In this document: in pieces, positions 13,801-23,449 of the stretch | Layout of the letters: the number at the start of each line of letters is the position of its first letter | Position numbering within the stretch: position 1 is the first letter of the stretch | Origin: Aurelia coerulea | Taxonomy: Eukaryota > Cnidaria > Scyphozoa > Semaeostomeae > Ulmaridae | Length of the DNA stretch: 64,000 nucleotides | Direction: 5' to 3' | Assembly: GCA_039566865.1 (NCBI GenBank) | Contig: CM076959.1 | Coordinates: forward strand, 12,135,501-12,199,500 | Notes under the pieces: model-generated | Databases searched by the model: none | What the model saw: the letters and a program-made list of their open reading frames with translations, nothing else | What the model was told of the DNA's origin: nothing | Position numbers and translations under genes: made by a program

Positions 13801-16800
13801 CAAGTGATTCTCATTGGTTAAAGCCTTTTTTACGCAGCTCTGAATGGTGTTCAAATGCGGACCAATCTAGTTTTACATGTTTATGATTCGCTTATTTCAA
13901 AATACAGCTGGGGATAGAAGTTTCATTTCATCTTTGTTGTTATATTGTCTGATGTTTCATACAATGATAATTGCCAGACGAAGACGAGACAGTCTCTCTT
14001 TATGTTGAATGACGGTTTTGATTTTCAAAGCAATCCTCGACCTTTTTTCATTTTTTAATTGTTTTCAGTTGATCTTTTTTCAAGAAGGCTCTATGATCAC
14101 CGTAGATATGTTTCATAACATGACGGATGACTTAGAAAAATGTCTCTCCAATTGAAAGGCCACTGCTCCCTGGATATCAAGACAGTAATATTTGCAAATA
14201 TACTGGTGGACGCCCATTAACGTCCATTCTAAGATTTGCTTTTCTGAAATCAGCTACTCCATTCTGAAATTATGAGAAACTTTCTTCAAAAAGCCCCTAT
14301 AAATCTTCAAAACATGCCCAGAATCACGACCAAAGTTTGATAATATTTCTGCCTTACAACGCTGACTTGACCACGTTCTAGCATGCTTCATCTTCTCGGT
14401 TTGGATGAAATCTCTGGAAGCAACGTTGTTTTGCTTCTAGGAATCGCAGTGTCATCCTCCCAAGGGGACAACGCATGCTAAAGCATATATGAGTCACTAC
14501 TGTAAGGCAGAAACATTAGGAACATTTGATTGCAATTGCGAGCCATTGTTAGAAATTTCATGAAATTGCTTTGTTGAGTAGAAAAAACATACCTTTGCCA
14601 CACTACTTTCTTGATATCCAAGGAGCAGCAGCTTTTCAACGAGGATTGTGTTTTTTACTCACGTAGTACATAGCGATATTTGGTACATTAAAGACAGATG
14701 ATGAAATATAGTATTGCTTAAGTTAGGGGTCTGGGCAACCTATTTTATTCCATTGTATTTGATTATTTCAATAGATATTCGAAAGAATTGGACAATTAGA
14801 GCCTAAATCGCTATATATCCGTCGTTTGTCTTTGAGTAGTTTCATTACGCTCAAATTTGAGTAATTTTGCTGTCAGAATATCCTATTGTTGTAAAATTTG
14901 CTCAATATTGTAAATTCAATGAGCTAGTCGACTACGATTTGTTGACACCTGATTCAAGTTACAATCAATCTCTGACATATTCTTCCGAAAAACTTTTGTC
15001 ACATGACTTAAACTAGGCGTAAACAAACCACAGCTGAATAGGTCTACTGTACTGCATCTTTTTTTTTATACCATTATAAATTTTTACAAGACAAATTACC
15101 TATGACGCTACCTACTAATTACTCTACGAAACACTACAAGGACGATAATACCACTGGGAGCAATAGACGATGACAACCCCGCAGCAACTAATATAGAAAG
15201 AAATAAAAACTACTGGGTGAATCAGAAAAGATGTACCACCCGCCCGCAAAACCGCACCCCAAGAGCCACCCAACCGATTCGCACAATTTCATAGGATTTA
15301 AACGACGTGTCGAAGAGGCTTCAAAGAAGATTTTGTCCAGGCCTCAGTCGAGGATTTAAAATAGAATTAGATGAATCGGGTGTGTGACCCCCTCGCCACG
15401 ACCCCCCCGATCCACCCATTACATAAAGATACACATAATTTCTGCTAAGAAATAAATCAACCATACGGAACTTTAGATACAAGATACTTTAAGAAGACGT
15501 ATTTGGTGGTTGGATGAGGTATGACTAGATATGATGCGGTCCTAATCGAATCGACCAGTTTTTTGGATGAATTCTAGAGTCGATTCGAGAATATTTTTGT
15601 TAACGTCATTGGGAAGGTCTTTGTCACCATATAATAAAAGTTGCGTTAAGAGCTCGTTTGCAATATTAACATATCCAAGTGGTCGTAGTAATGCTAAGAC
15701 TCGAGCAAGAAGATTTCGGCGTTGAACCTCAAAGGAAGGGGAAAGCAACAAGAAGTGGTCCGTATTCTCTATACCGTCGTTCGTAGGGCACATTGGGTTG
15801 ATGGTATCCCTAAAATTATGCTTGAACTTGTGAAAGTTCAATTTGCTAAAACCAACCCTAAGTTGAGTGAGATAGGATAGTCCTACTGGATCGTGAATCC
15901 CAAAGACAGATTTAGCAGGGGGGCGGATTATGGACAGTAGCTTTTTCTTAAAAATAGCAATGGTTGGTGCAAGTCTAATCTCTGGATATAGATCATTCCA
16001 TTCAGACAAGCAATTGGGATAGAAGCTAGATTGAAATCTCTCAGCCCTTGCCCGAATTCGCCCAATGACATCCTGTCTGCGAAGAGAATATTGCGACTGT
16101 TGAACTTGCCGGATTGGATCCGTTGTATATGCGGGGGATAGGCTATTCACGATTTTGTAAAACAAAGTGAGGCGTCTACTCCACCATCATGAACTTAGTG
16201 ACTCCCAACCGAGCTCTGCGTACAGCTTTTCCCGCGATGTTCCTCTCCATGTCCCTGTAACGGCTAGAGCTGCAGAATACTGGACGGACTCTAACTTTCC
16301 ATCTCTGTCATACAAACTTTTCCATCTTTGTCTACTGCATCTTTGTCATACAACAAGCTTTGAATAAAGCTCCCAACATTATTTGGCTGCTTCAAGCGTT
16401 TTCCAAGCCTTTGCCTGTCGTTATACTTAGTTTTTTTTTTTTTTTTTTATTCAAATATTAGATTTTACAAGATACTTTACATTCTACTATACCTAATTCT
16501 AATTACTATACGACACTACAAGTACGATACCGTGGGGAGCGAAAGACTATGACTACCCCATGGCCAATATCTAAAAACACGAAACGTTAAACCGTATACA
16601 ATCACACTACGAACAATTTATAAATTAAAGGATACTATACTGGATTCAGTTTCACTCCAGATGTCAGGTCAGTGTTGCGATGAATTTGTTGATGCAACGA
16701 GTGCAACTCATTGGGGTAGATTTAGGTAAGTAAAATGCCTGACCATCTGATGTGAAACAGAATTTACAAGGAAAAGAAACACTAACGGTACGGGACTTGG

Positions 16801-18461
16801 TTTATTGTAAAAAGTTTTCCAATTTAATCTTGTATTCGTCTGTTTTAGGCACAACGTGATGCAAAAGCAAGGATACCACCGAATGAAATGTTCAGAAATG
16901 AGACAGAAAAATATTCCAAATTTGATGAACAGGTTTGTTATCATCTCACTCCGTGCAATCACTTGTTCTTAAAGTTTGTCTAAAATTACATGTAACATTG
17001 AAAGTTCCCGATTAAAATGATTGAAGCGTTTTGATGAGCAATTTTGCGTTATCGCAAATATCACCTGACATGACATCTGATTTGAGACAGAATCCAATGC
17101 AGCTCCTCGTTTTGAAGGCATTTGAAAATATGATTTCATTAATATGATTATCGAATATACTTACTGTAAACTAAATAAAAACCTCATAAATACATTACCT
17201 ACAACAGATGTATCCTAGATATATCCGGTGAGGGGAGGCACTACCACTTGGCCCGGCGAGTGTGGACCTTGTCGATTTCCTTTAATATATTTTGATGCCA
17301 GTGAATATATCTCATTTTGACTTGGCAGCCGAAGAATTTGATATGATCAGTTCTAACTGAGTGGTTATACCGGATATCCCAACAAACTACTCCTCTTTGA
17401 CGAATCAGCAACATTTGGTTACGAAGCCGAACTTCAAATTTCTTTTTTGGCAAGTGGATCGAGGACCAGATTTGTTGCGGGGTCTAGCTGGCCTCGTTAT
17501 TGGTTTTTAAACTTAGCAACCTTTGCTGTCTTTATGACTGCCTGGTTTGGAATCATAATGCAAAATAAGACTGAAAATTACCAGATCAATTTCTTTGCAT
17601 TCATTAAGCTTGAAGAAATGCATACTATCATTGGATACTTCAGGGATACTAAAATCTAGCAATCTTTGGCTGTTAGGCAAGAATGACTAGGTTGCTTAAA
17701 AAAGGTTTTCCAAAGATTAATTGTTCAACCTTTAAAGGACAAGTTCGGGGTTTCTACAATTAATGTCAAAAAGCAACCTTACCAGCTGCCGAACACCAAT
17801 CGAGAGTTCTTTCCAAGTTTTGAGATCTCTTTCTGTTGTAAATTCGTACAACTTTTTTCGTAAGTTAGTCCCAATGTCGTCGCCATTTGTAAGAGTACGC
17901 GATATGGCTAGCCTCAGTTTGGAGGATCGATTGTGACGTCGGAAAGTACTTGAGAGTTTTGCAGGAAAACAGCCTCGTTCAGGTCGAAGGCGAAGTGAGC
18001 GAAATTACGTCATAACTAATGACGTCATTTCGCTCATTTCGCAGATTGAAATACGCAATTTTGCAGAGAAAAGAGAAAGAAGGATGGAAAAAGTACTACA
18101 CACCATTCACAACATTGTAATCTTTCATTTTATCAACAATTATTCCCACCCTTGACTTGTCCTTTAAGTATGGAAAACGTTCATTTTGATCTTTTTCTCG
18201 TTTTTTGGTCACTGAGAAACAAATCAAAAAAGAAAATTTTATTAATGGTGTGCTAATCAACTTTTAGTGGTTTTTTAAAGAGGAATGATTTGTTTGGGAC
18301 ATCCGGTATATGAATTGATTCTCTTTCAGGGCATTCCAACACACGACGTAGATGGTAAAGAACTAAGTGCTTCCTCAATCAAGAAATTGAAGAAATTACA
18401 TTCACAGCAAGAAAAGAATTACAAAAAGTTTTTGTCTGAAAATGTTCAAAATGGCAAATAA
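1699..18461 (+). CDS. CARS1: Cysteinyl-tRNA synthetase, cytosolic (3' half, 11 exons)
   Basis: Class I aminoacyl-tRNA synthetase that attaches cysteine to tRNA-Cys in the cytosol. Seen: exons at 1699-1806, 3823-3948, 4525-4622, 5047-5087, 6291-6508, 7017-7098, 8621-8701, 11264-11334, 13423-13482, 16849-16932 and 18330-18461. All have AG/GT borders and compatible phases, giving 366 residues plus stop. Domain order: end of the catalytic core with KMSKS, the helical anticodon-binding region, then the eukaryote-type C-terminal extension with a Lys/Glu-rich helix, the PPNEMF and KYSKFDE motifs and the [10 protein letters not shown] tail. This order and these motifs match what I recall of vertebrate CARS1. 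The HIGH motif and the Cys/His zinc ligands must lie in exons left of the window. Introns are full of MITEs and LINE fragments, but no exon is visibly damaged, so the gene is probably functional. Confidence 0.95.
1845..1965. repeat. Dispersed repeat, also at ~57340-57440
   Basis: Contains GACGGGCTGTGGATTGAAAA and a CGGCCGATAT motif, which recur in the same order and orientation near 57400. Copy boundaries are unclear. Confidence 0.4.
2478..3343. mobile_element. Degenerate MITE (TGTCCC tips)
   Basis: The left tip GAGTGTCCCCAAAAAGTTAC and the right tip TACTTTTTTGGGACACCCAG are inverted copies. The interior shares stretches with the 7883-8410 element in inverted orientation. Tips are mutated. 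Confidence 0.6.
3823..3948 (+). CDS. CARS1: CARS1 exon, core/helical-domain junction
   Basis: 42 codons, phase 0 at both ends, acceptor TTTTGCAG and donor GTAAGT. It begins [20 protein letters not shown], the segment that directly follows the KMSKS region in CARS proteins. The ATG at 3817 lies in the intron, so it is not a start codon. Confidence 0.95.
4525..4622 (+). CDS. CARS1: CARS1 exon, helical domain
   Basis: 98 nt: 32 codons plus two bases. Acceptor TTCTAG, donor GTAAGA. It encodes [17 protein letters not shown] and a charged helix ending in KELQE, matching the family's [10 protein letters not shown] segment. Confidence 0.94.
5047..5087 (+). CDS. CARS1: CARS1 micro-exon
   Basis: A 41-nt exon between TTTCAG and GTAAGT. 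With the two bases of the previous exon it reads [14 protein letters not shown] plus one base. The family has a similar FxxKKxxIHxALCDN stretch here, and the phase fits both neighbours. Confidence 0.9.
5640..5960 (-). pseudogene. LINE 3'-end fragment
   Basis: On the minus strand it reads [17 protein letters not shown] then [19 protein letters not shown]. This matches the C-terminal [21 protein letters not shown] segment of the LINE at 9136-11039, with the first Cys lost. No other LINE domain is present. Confidence 0.7.
6291..6508 (+). CDS. CARS1: CARS1 exon, anticodon-binding helical domain
   Basis: 218 nt, the longest exon here. Acceptor CTTTCAG, donor GTAAGA. It reads from [15 protein letters not shown] through [25 protein letters not shown] and EIGFPVSG. 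The YLTxLLKIFGA core is highly characteristic of eukaryotic CARS. The donor lies 43 bases before an (ACCCT)n array. Confidence 0.96.
6552..6640. repeat. (ACCCT)n microsatellite
   Basis: About 18 uninterrupted ACCCT units, followed by imperfect CTACCCTACCC. It lies 43 bp beyond a CARS1 donor site. The complementary strand is (AGGGT)n, with GGG every five bases. The unit is one base short of the TTAGGG telomere repeat. Confidence 0.95.
7017..7098 (+). CDS. CARS1: CARS1 exon, anticodon-binding domain
   Basis: 82 nt: 27 codons plus one base. Acceptor TTGCAG, donor GTGAGT. It encodes [20 protein letters not shown] then VIAKEEK, the family's PYLxxLSxFRxxVRxxAxE helix. Confidence 0.95.
7570..7860. 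repeat. Fragment related to the 12585-13191 MITE
   Basis: Shares ordered motifs with that MITE: AAATGGGCCTAAAACACTGG then a GATCAAATC block, and GGCCCCTTTTCAGCCAAAT then AAAGTCGAATTTACG. No clean tips were seen. The ORF here is incidental. Confidence 0.4.
7883..8410. mobile_element. MITE, TA-flanked (family 2)
   Basis: Tips CTGGGTGTCCCTAAAGAGTA and its imperfect inverse ending GGGACACTTGG are flanked by TA at 7881-7882 and 8411-8412. A truncated relative is at 53610-53922 and a degenerate one at 2478-3343. Confidence 0.8.
8621..8701 (+). CDS. CARS1: CARS1 exon, DALRD-like segment
   Basis: 81 nt starting after ATTCCAG, with a GTAATT donor. With one base from the preceding exon it reads [20 protein letters not shown] followed by VKLEDTE. 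Vertebrate CARS has a comparable ILxLSDALRDxxLPELGVRFED stretch. Confidence 0.95.
8756..9135 (-). mobile_element. LINE 3' UTR with A-rich tail
   Basis: 3' untranslated part of the LINE at 9136-11045 (minus). On the plus strand it begins with a T run followed by alternating TA. The block around GATACCCCGAGAAGC recurs near 15140, 16520 and 50300, next to other LINE tails. A small MITE is nested at 8911-9026. Confidence 0.75.
8911..9026. mobile_element. Short palindromic MITE in a LINE tail
   Basis: GTCTGTCTCAAATTACATGC on the left is inverted at the right as GCATGGCATCTAATTTGAGA. Related half-copies occur near 17040-17090, 24210-24335 and 54160. It interrupts the LINE 3' UTR, so it inserted later. 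Confidence 0.6.
9136..11039 (-). pseudogene. LINE reverse transcriptase, 5'-truncated
   Basis: Non-LTR retrotransposon ORF2 remnant of the CR1/Jockey-like group. From upstream the minus strand reads [20 protein letters not shown] and continues to VHKKKTKK. A frame shift in an A-rich run (~10857-10876) follows. The rest is a 600-residue open frame containing [40 protein letters not shown] (usually PQG) and FADDTSLF (10345-10368, the catalytic Asp pair). The C-terminal [20 protein letters not shown] is a Cys/His zinc-knuckle-like segment. It ends KSGRFG then stop. The endonuclease domain is missing, so it cannot move on its own. It lies antisense in a CARS1 intron. Confidence 0.9.
11264..11334 (+). 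CDS. CARS1: CARS1 exon, linker to C-terminal extension
   Basis: 71 nt. Acceptor TTCCAG, donor GTTCGT. It encodes [20 protein letters not shown] then KLE, the start of the charged C-terminal helix. Phase fits both neighbours. Confidence 0.92.
11474..12253. mobile_element. Palindromic MITE, TA-flanked (family 3)
   Basis: Tips CAGCGTGTCCCAGAAAAATT and the inverse ending TTAGAACACCCTG, with TA at 11472-11473 and 12254-12255. Arms of about 190-220 bp are inverted copies. The loop carries a (TCTAT)n microsatellite. Confidence 0.8.
11995..12034. repeat. (TCTAT)n microsatellite
   Basis: About seven ATTCT/TCTAT pentamers in the loop of the surrounding MITE. Confidence 0.9.
12585..13191. mobile_element. 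Palindromic MITE, TA-flanked (family 4)
   Basis: Left tip CCGGGAGAACCAGAAAAAAG and right tip CTTTTTCTGGTTCACCCGG are inverted copies, with TA at 12583-12584 and 13192-13193. Inverted similarity continues inward. Confidence 0.8.
13423..13482 (+). CDS. CARS1: CARS1 exon, Lys/Glu-rich helix
   Basis: 60 nt, phase 0. Acceptor TTTCCAG, donor GTAACT. It encodes 20 residues, [20 protein letters not shown], the low-complexity basic helix typical of the eukaryotic CARS tail. Confidence 0.92.
14150..14641. mobile_element. Palindromic MITE (family 5)
   Basis: GCTCCCTGGATATCAAGACA on the left pairs with TTTCTTGATATCCAAGGAGC on the right. Inner blocks around CTGCCTTACAACGCTGAC and ACTGTAAGGCAGAAAC are also inverted. 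I could not fix the target duplication. Confidence 0.65.
15050..16312 (-). pseudogene. LINE 3' fragment
   Basis: Minus-strand 5'-truncated copy of the same LINE family. Upstream it reads [20 protein letters not shown], then [14 protein letters not shown] and a stop codon near 16190. A 207-residue open frame at 15542-16165 follows ([17 protein letters not shown] ... [18 protein letters not shown] ... [20 protein letters not shown], with the last Cys of the zinc-knuckle-like segment lost). The 3' UTR runs to a T-rich tract at ~15058-15067 on the plus strand. The reverse transcriptase core is absent. Confidence 0.85.
16431..16640 (-). mobile_element. LINE 3' UTR stub with poly(A) tail
   Basis: An 18-base T run (16431-16448) is the tail of a minus-strand insertion. 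Next to it is the LINE 3' UTR block (ATACGACACTACAAGTACGA). No coding part remains. Confidence 0.7.
16849..16932 (+). CDS. CARS1: CARS1 exon, PPNEMF motif
   Basis: 84 nt, phase 0. Acceptor TGTTTTAG, donor GTTTGT. It encodes [20 protein letters not shown] after AQRDAKAR, matching the conserved PPSEMFxxETDKYSKFDE segment of animal CARS1. Confidence 0.95.
17370..18306. mobile_element. MITE, TA-flanked, carrying a nested TTAA element
   Basis: Tips CCGGATATCCCAACAAACTA and TGATTTGTTTGGGACATCCGG are inverted copies, with TA at 17368-17369 and 18307-18308. Similarity extends through AAGAGGAATGA. The middle is occupied by a second element (17736-18163). The right end is 23 bp from the last CARS1 acceptor. 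Confidence 0.8.
17736..18163. mobile_element. Nested MITE flanked by TTAA
   Basis: Tips AGGACAAGTTCGGGGT and ACCCTTGACTTGTCCT, with TTAA at 17732-17735 and 18164-18167. The TTAA target is typical of piggyBac-type elements. Related tips are at 36871-37118 and 49237-49484. Confidence 0.75.
18330..18461 (+). CDS. CARS1: CARS1 terminal coding exon and stop
   Basis: 132 nt after CTTTCAG, encoding [20 protein letters not shown] and a Lys-rich end, ENVQNGK, with TAA at 18459-18461. The GxPTHDxxGKELS tail is a family signature. Its acceptor lies only 23 bp after the right end of a MITE (17370-18306). Confidence 0.96.
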   Translation, partial: GIPTHDVDGKELSASSIKKLKKLHSQQEKNYKKFLSENVQNGK

Positions 18462-18822
18462 GATATGCCACTGTTAGTTTTATAGAACAAGAATTATTAA
18501 TTATAGAGACATTTATTTATTTTCAAAAGATAGCATGACAAGCTTAGAATTCTTATATCAGTATTTTGTAACCTCCGAACAAAAATTCTCTGCACGTGGG
18601 AACAAGGAAAAATTGACAGTGAATGAATGCACTCAACAGTGAATACAATCCAGAGGAATTTCTTCGACCTATAAGCCAATCTGTAAAGTTCGCTAGTAAG
18701 CCAATGAATCGAAATGCCTTGAAACCTGCAAGTGTGACTCACAGGAGCTGCATGCGGAAAGGACTGTTATGAGAAAACGTAGAGTGTATATCGACAATGG
18801 AAGGATTTCCCGGGTGCCCCAG

Positions 18823-18828
18823 AATAAA
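18823..18828 (+). promoter_or_regulatory. AATAAA polyadenylation-signal candidate
   Basis: The first AATAAA after the CARS1 stop, 362 bp downstream, lying inside the left tip of the MITE that starts at 18810. I saw no AATAAA or ATTAAA between the stop and this site. Confidence 0.35.
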
Positions 18829-19550
18829 CTATGCACTGTTGGCAGGCCACGATAAATCGTATACTGAACCGATTTTGAAGATTTATGAGCTAACCTTTAG
18901 CTAAGATCCTCAATTAGATGCATATATTTTTTTGAATTTTTTGGTCTTCTATTTAAGGAGTTATAAGCGAGTTTTTTAGCATTTTGAATTTCGAAAACGT
19001 TGAAAACGGCCAAAAAACTTCGATCGAATTTTCTAGACTCAACATGAATGGACAAAGAGAGAACGTTTTCGTGATGATTTGGGGATCTAGAAATTGATCA
19101 GTTGTAATCCAATGCACGAGTATCAGTTCTAGGTTGGAAGGAATATTTCCTTTTGAAGTTTCATTGAATTTGTGTTTGGTGCTGTGTCAAAGGCTTTAAA
19201 AAGACAACCAGCGTCATGAGGCCAGCAAGCATGGAGTCTTATTGAATTTTTGATTTGTGACCGCTTGGGGGGTGGGGAGGCACTTTATTGCAACTATTAC
19301 AGAATGTCGCAACAGGCCAATCTTTGAAATAATGCTCGTGCAGAAGTTTACATTAATCAATTTCTAAATTCCCAAATCACCCAGAAAACGTTTCCTCTTT
19401 GTCCATTTATGTTGAGTCTTTAGAAAATTTGATGACGTTTTTTGAGCGTTTTCAGTGTTTTGAAAACCAAAATTTTAAGAAACTCGCTTATAGCTCCAAA
19501 GATTGTTAATCAATCGCTTTAACGAGCGTGACGGAAGTGGGTTACTTAAT

Positions 19551-19585
19551 TTCTTTCTTTCTTTCTTTCTGACTGACTGACTGAC
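19551..19585. repeat. (TTTC)n(TGAC)n microsatellite
   Basis: Five TTTC units followed by four GACT units, at the left edge of the inserted block. Confidence 0.9.
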
Positions 19586-19627
19586 ATCGAAGCCCCTTCT
19601 TAGATTACAAAGTTGAACTTTGTAATC

Positions 19628-20682
19628 AATTAAAGGCCCCCATTAGCCATGTTTGAAGAATGAGACCATGCACATAGCTTGCCTCAAAGTAGTAGAATAT
19701 TTATTTGCAATTGCAATGCACGATTTAGTTTATATCGAAACGGCTGTAGCCTAATAACGAGCCCACTTGACGAGGCAGACCAGATTTCTTGATATGCATC
19801 AAAACTATTACATTAGATGTAGTGAGAGTCCAAAGACGTAGGGAACCGGAGGCACTGGTGGCACGTGCCCCCAAGATTTTGCAACAAACCAAAAGGTGCC
19901 CTTTTTGTCTCAGGATGTGCCCCTTTTGAAGACCAATGCGGACAGAAAGTTGTTTAATTTTGTTATTATTTACTTCGTGATTTGGTTATGTTTACTTCTC
20001 ACTTTGTTTCATTGTGAAGGAAATCGGATATCTATCAGCACTCGTACTATTTTCTTCTATATATCACATTTTTCCCGTCAAAAATCTGTTGTATATTACA
20101 GTGCCATTCTTACGAAAAAAGTGCCTTTAAATTGGCGTGCCCCTCCAAGTTTACAATGCTTCCTACTGCTCTGAGTAAAACTGAAGGATGGCCGACAATA
20201 TTGACAATTTGTTTTACCCTATCCTGTCAAGAGGTGTCACTATAAAAGTGCCACATTTGTTTCTTGATAGTATTATATGGGTTTGTTGGTTCCCTTAGCA
20301 ACAGTTATCCATATCGAAGATTTTTCAAACAGTAAGGGCAGTGAGCCAGGTCAAAGAGGTCAAATTTTGAAGATTGCCTTGTAATGAGTTGGCAGCTCCA
20401 TTATTGCTAGGAGCAAGTAGTTAATTAGCTTTAATGAGGAAATGTCAATTGGCAACAACGCCAAATTTGATTGTTAACCCAAATATCTCTGAATTGTTTT
20501 GATTGTATACATCAATACTGCCTGTAAATATCTCAAATGCTTGGCTGATTGTTTCGATTGTGTGCATAAATAATGCCCATTGTTACAACATTCCTGATTC
20601 CTTGGTACCTATGTAGGTAGGTAGGTGTATTCCTTCCGGTTGGAGCAAAAGCCCCTGCATAATGTTTTCATTTTTCAAACAT
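19628..20682 (+). repeat. ~1-kb repeat unit 1
   Basis: Starts AATTAAAGGCCCCCATTAGC and ends before the next copy of the same string. The most diverged of the three units. Confidence 0.7.
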
Positions 20683-22244
20683 AATTAAAGGCCCCCATTA
20701 GCCATGTTTGAAGAATGAGGTCATGCACGTAGCTTGCCTCAAATGAAAGAATATTTTTATTCGCAATTGTAACTGTTTAATGCACGATTTAGTTTATATT
20801 GAAACGGCAGTAGCCCAATAAAAGCCCACTTGATGAAGCAGACCAGATTTCTTGATATGCATCAGAACTATCACATTAGATGTAGCGAAACCAGAGATGT
20901 AGGAACCGGGAGTACTGGGGGAACGTGACCCCCCAGATTTTGCAACAAACCAAAAGTGCCCTTTTTGTCATAGGATATGCCCCCTTTGAGGAACGATGCG
21001 GACAGAAAGTCGTGTAATTTTGTTATCATTTACTTCATGATTTAGTTATGCTTACTTCTCACTTTGTTTCATTGTGAAGGAAAACGGATGTTTCGATTGT
21101 GTGCACAAATAATGCCCATTGTTACAACATTCCTGATTCCTATGTACCTATCTATATGTCTATATAGGTCTATTCCTTCCGGTTGGAGCAAAAGCCCCTG
21201 CATAATGTTTTCATTCTTCAAACATAAAAATTGTTTAGATTGTGTGTGCTAGCAATGTCAGTTGTTACAACATTGCTGATTCCTATCTATCTATATTTCA
21301 AAGATAACCAGAGACGTAGGAACCGGGAACACTGGGGGCAAGTGGGCAAGTGCCCCCCAAGATTTTGCAACAAACCAAAAAGTGCGCTTTTTGTCTCAGG
21401 ATGTGCCCCTTTTCAAGACTGATGCGAAACTGGTTTAATTTTTTTCTTTGTGATTTAGTTATGTTTACTCCTCTCTTCGTTTTATTGCGAAGGAAATCGG
21501 ATATCTATCAGGATTCACAATATATTCATGTTTGATCTTCAATGTATCACATTCTTTGCCGTGAAATGCCGTGCCCCTACAAGCTTTAGATGCTTCCTAC
21601 GGCAATGAGCGAAACTAAAGAACTGACAAATTTTCACTTTCTCCTGACATGAGTTGTCACTATAACAGTGCCACACTTGTTTCTCCTTCCTACTGCCCTG
21701 AGTGAAAGTAAAGAAAAGCCGACGATATTGACAATGTGTTTACTTTATCCCGACTCGACAAGAATTGCCACAACAACAGTGCCATACTTGTTTCTTGATG
21801 GGTTGGTAGGTTCCCTCGTTAAAAGTTATCGATATTGAAGATTTCAAACAGTAAGGGCAGTGTGCCAGGTCAAAGAGGTCAAATTTTGAAGATTGCTTTG
21901 TAATGAGCTGGCAGCTGGATTAATGCTAGGAGCAAGTAGTAATTAGCCTTAATGAGGAAATGTGAATTGGCAACTACGCCAAAATTGATTGTTGGCCCAA
22001 ATATATCAGAATTGTATTGATTGTATACATTAACAATGTCTATAAATATCTCAGATGCTTCGCTGATTGTTTCGATTGTGTGCACAAATAATGCCCATTG
22101 TTACAACATTCCTGATTCCTATGTACCTATATGTCTATATGTCTATATGTCTATATGTCTATATATCTATATGTCTATATATATAGGTGTATTCCTTCCG
22201 GTTGGAGCAAAAGCCCCTGCATAATGTTTTCATTCTTCAAACAT
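20683..22244 (+). repeat. ~1-kb repeat unit 2 (expanded to 1.56 kb)
   Basis: Same start as the other units. A partial internal duplication (~21229 onward, sharing CATTCCTGATTCCTAT-like and AACCGGGA-like blocks) adds about 0.5 kb. Confidence 0.7.
22127..22187. repeat. CTATATGT-type short tandem repeat
   Basis: Six or more units of about ten bases (CTATATGT variants). Shorter versions occur at ~21140-21170 and ~23213-23243 at the equivalent place of other repeat units. Confidence 0.9.
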
Positions 22245-23305
22245 AATTAAAGGCCCCCATTAGCCATGTTTGAAGAATGAGGTCATGCACGTAGCTTGCC
22301 TCAAATGAAAGAATATTTTTATTCGCAATTGTAACTGTTTAATGCACGATTTAGTTTATATTGAAACGGCAGTAGCCCAATAAAAGCCCACTTGATGAAG
22401 CAGACCAGATTTCTTGATATGCATCAGAACTATTACATTAGATGTAGCGAAACCAGAGATGTAGGAACCGGGAGTACTGGGGGAACGTGACCCCCCAGAT
22501 TTTGCAACAATGGTTTAATTTTTTTCTTTGTGATTTAGTTAAGTTTACTCCTCTCTTCGTTTTATCGCGAAGGAAATCGGATATCATATCTATCAGGATT
22601 CACAATATATTCATGTTTGATCTTCAATATATCACATTCTTTGCCTTGAAATGCCGTGCCCCTACAAGCTTTAGATGCTCCCTACGGCAATGAGCGAAAT
22701 TAAAGAACTGACAAATTTTCACTTTCTCCTGACATGAGTTGTCACTATAACAGTGCCACACTTGTTTCTCCTTCCTACTGCCCTGAGTGAAAGTAAAGGA
22801 AAGCCGACGATATTGACAATGTGTTTACTTTATCCCGACTCGACAAGAATTGCCACAACAACAGTGCCATACTTGTTTCTTGATGGGTTGGTAGGTTCCC
22901 TTGTTAAAAGTTATCGATATTGAAGATTTCAAACAGTAAGGGCAGTGTGCCAGGTCAAAGAGGTCAAATTTTGAAAATTGCCTTGTAATGAGTTGGCAGC
23001 TGGATTAATGTTAGGAGCAAGTAGTGATCAGCCTTAATGAGGAAATGTGAATTGGCAACTTCGCCAAAGTTCATTGTTGGCCCAAATATATCAGAATTGT
23101 TTTGATTGTATACATTAACAATGCCTAAAAATACCTCAGATGATTCGCTGATTGTTTCGATTGTGTGCAAAAATAATGTCCATTGTTACAACATTCCTGA
23201 TTCCTATGTACCTATATGTCTATATGTCTATATATCTATATAGGTGTATTCCTTCCGGTTGGAGGAAAAGCCCCTGCATAATGTTTTCATTCTTCAAACA
23301 TAAAA
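22245..23305 (+). repeat. ~1-kb repeat unit 3
   Basis: The first 250 bases are nearly identical to unit 2. At ~22511 it jumps to sequence matching ~21430, so a segment found in unit 2 is missing. Confidence 0.7.
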
Positions 23306-23449
23306 ATGATGGCAAAACAATGTGCAAAAAATCCTAGAATCTAATTAAGTTTCTGCTAAAGATTAAATTATAAATCTTCAAAATCAGCGGAGCGTGCGAT
23401 TTATCGTGGCCTGCCAAAAGTGGATAGTTTGTTTTGCACACCCGGTATC

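Larger units (their letters stand above)
19510..23335. repeat. Inserted block with three related ~1-kb repeats
   Basis: Three units begin AATTAAAGGCCCCCATTAGC at 19628, 20683 and 22245. Within each, CATGTTTGAAGAATGA near the start is inverted as TCATTCTTCAAACAT near the end (e.g. 21210-21226, 23285-23303). The second unit is longer because of an internal partial duplication from ~21229. Runs of CTATATGTCTATA precede the right ends. ORFs here recur because the DNA recurs; none resembles a known protein. Confidence 0.75.
18810..23445. mobile_element. MITE split by a 3.8-kb insertion
   Basis: Left tip CCGGGTGCCCCAGAATAAAC and right tip GTTTGTTTTGCACACCCGG are inverted. Both continue into GGCAGGCCACGATAAATCG. 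Right TA is at 23446-23447. The left arm (18810-19110) pairs partly with 19340-19500 and partly with 23335-23445. The original MITE was therefore ~0.8 kb and was later interrupted between about 19510 and 23335. Confidence 0.75.
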
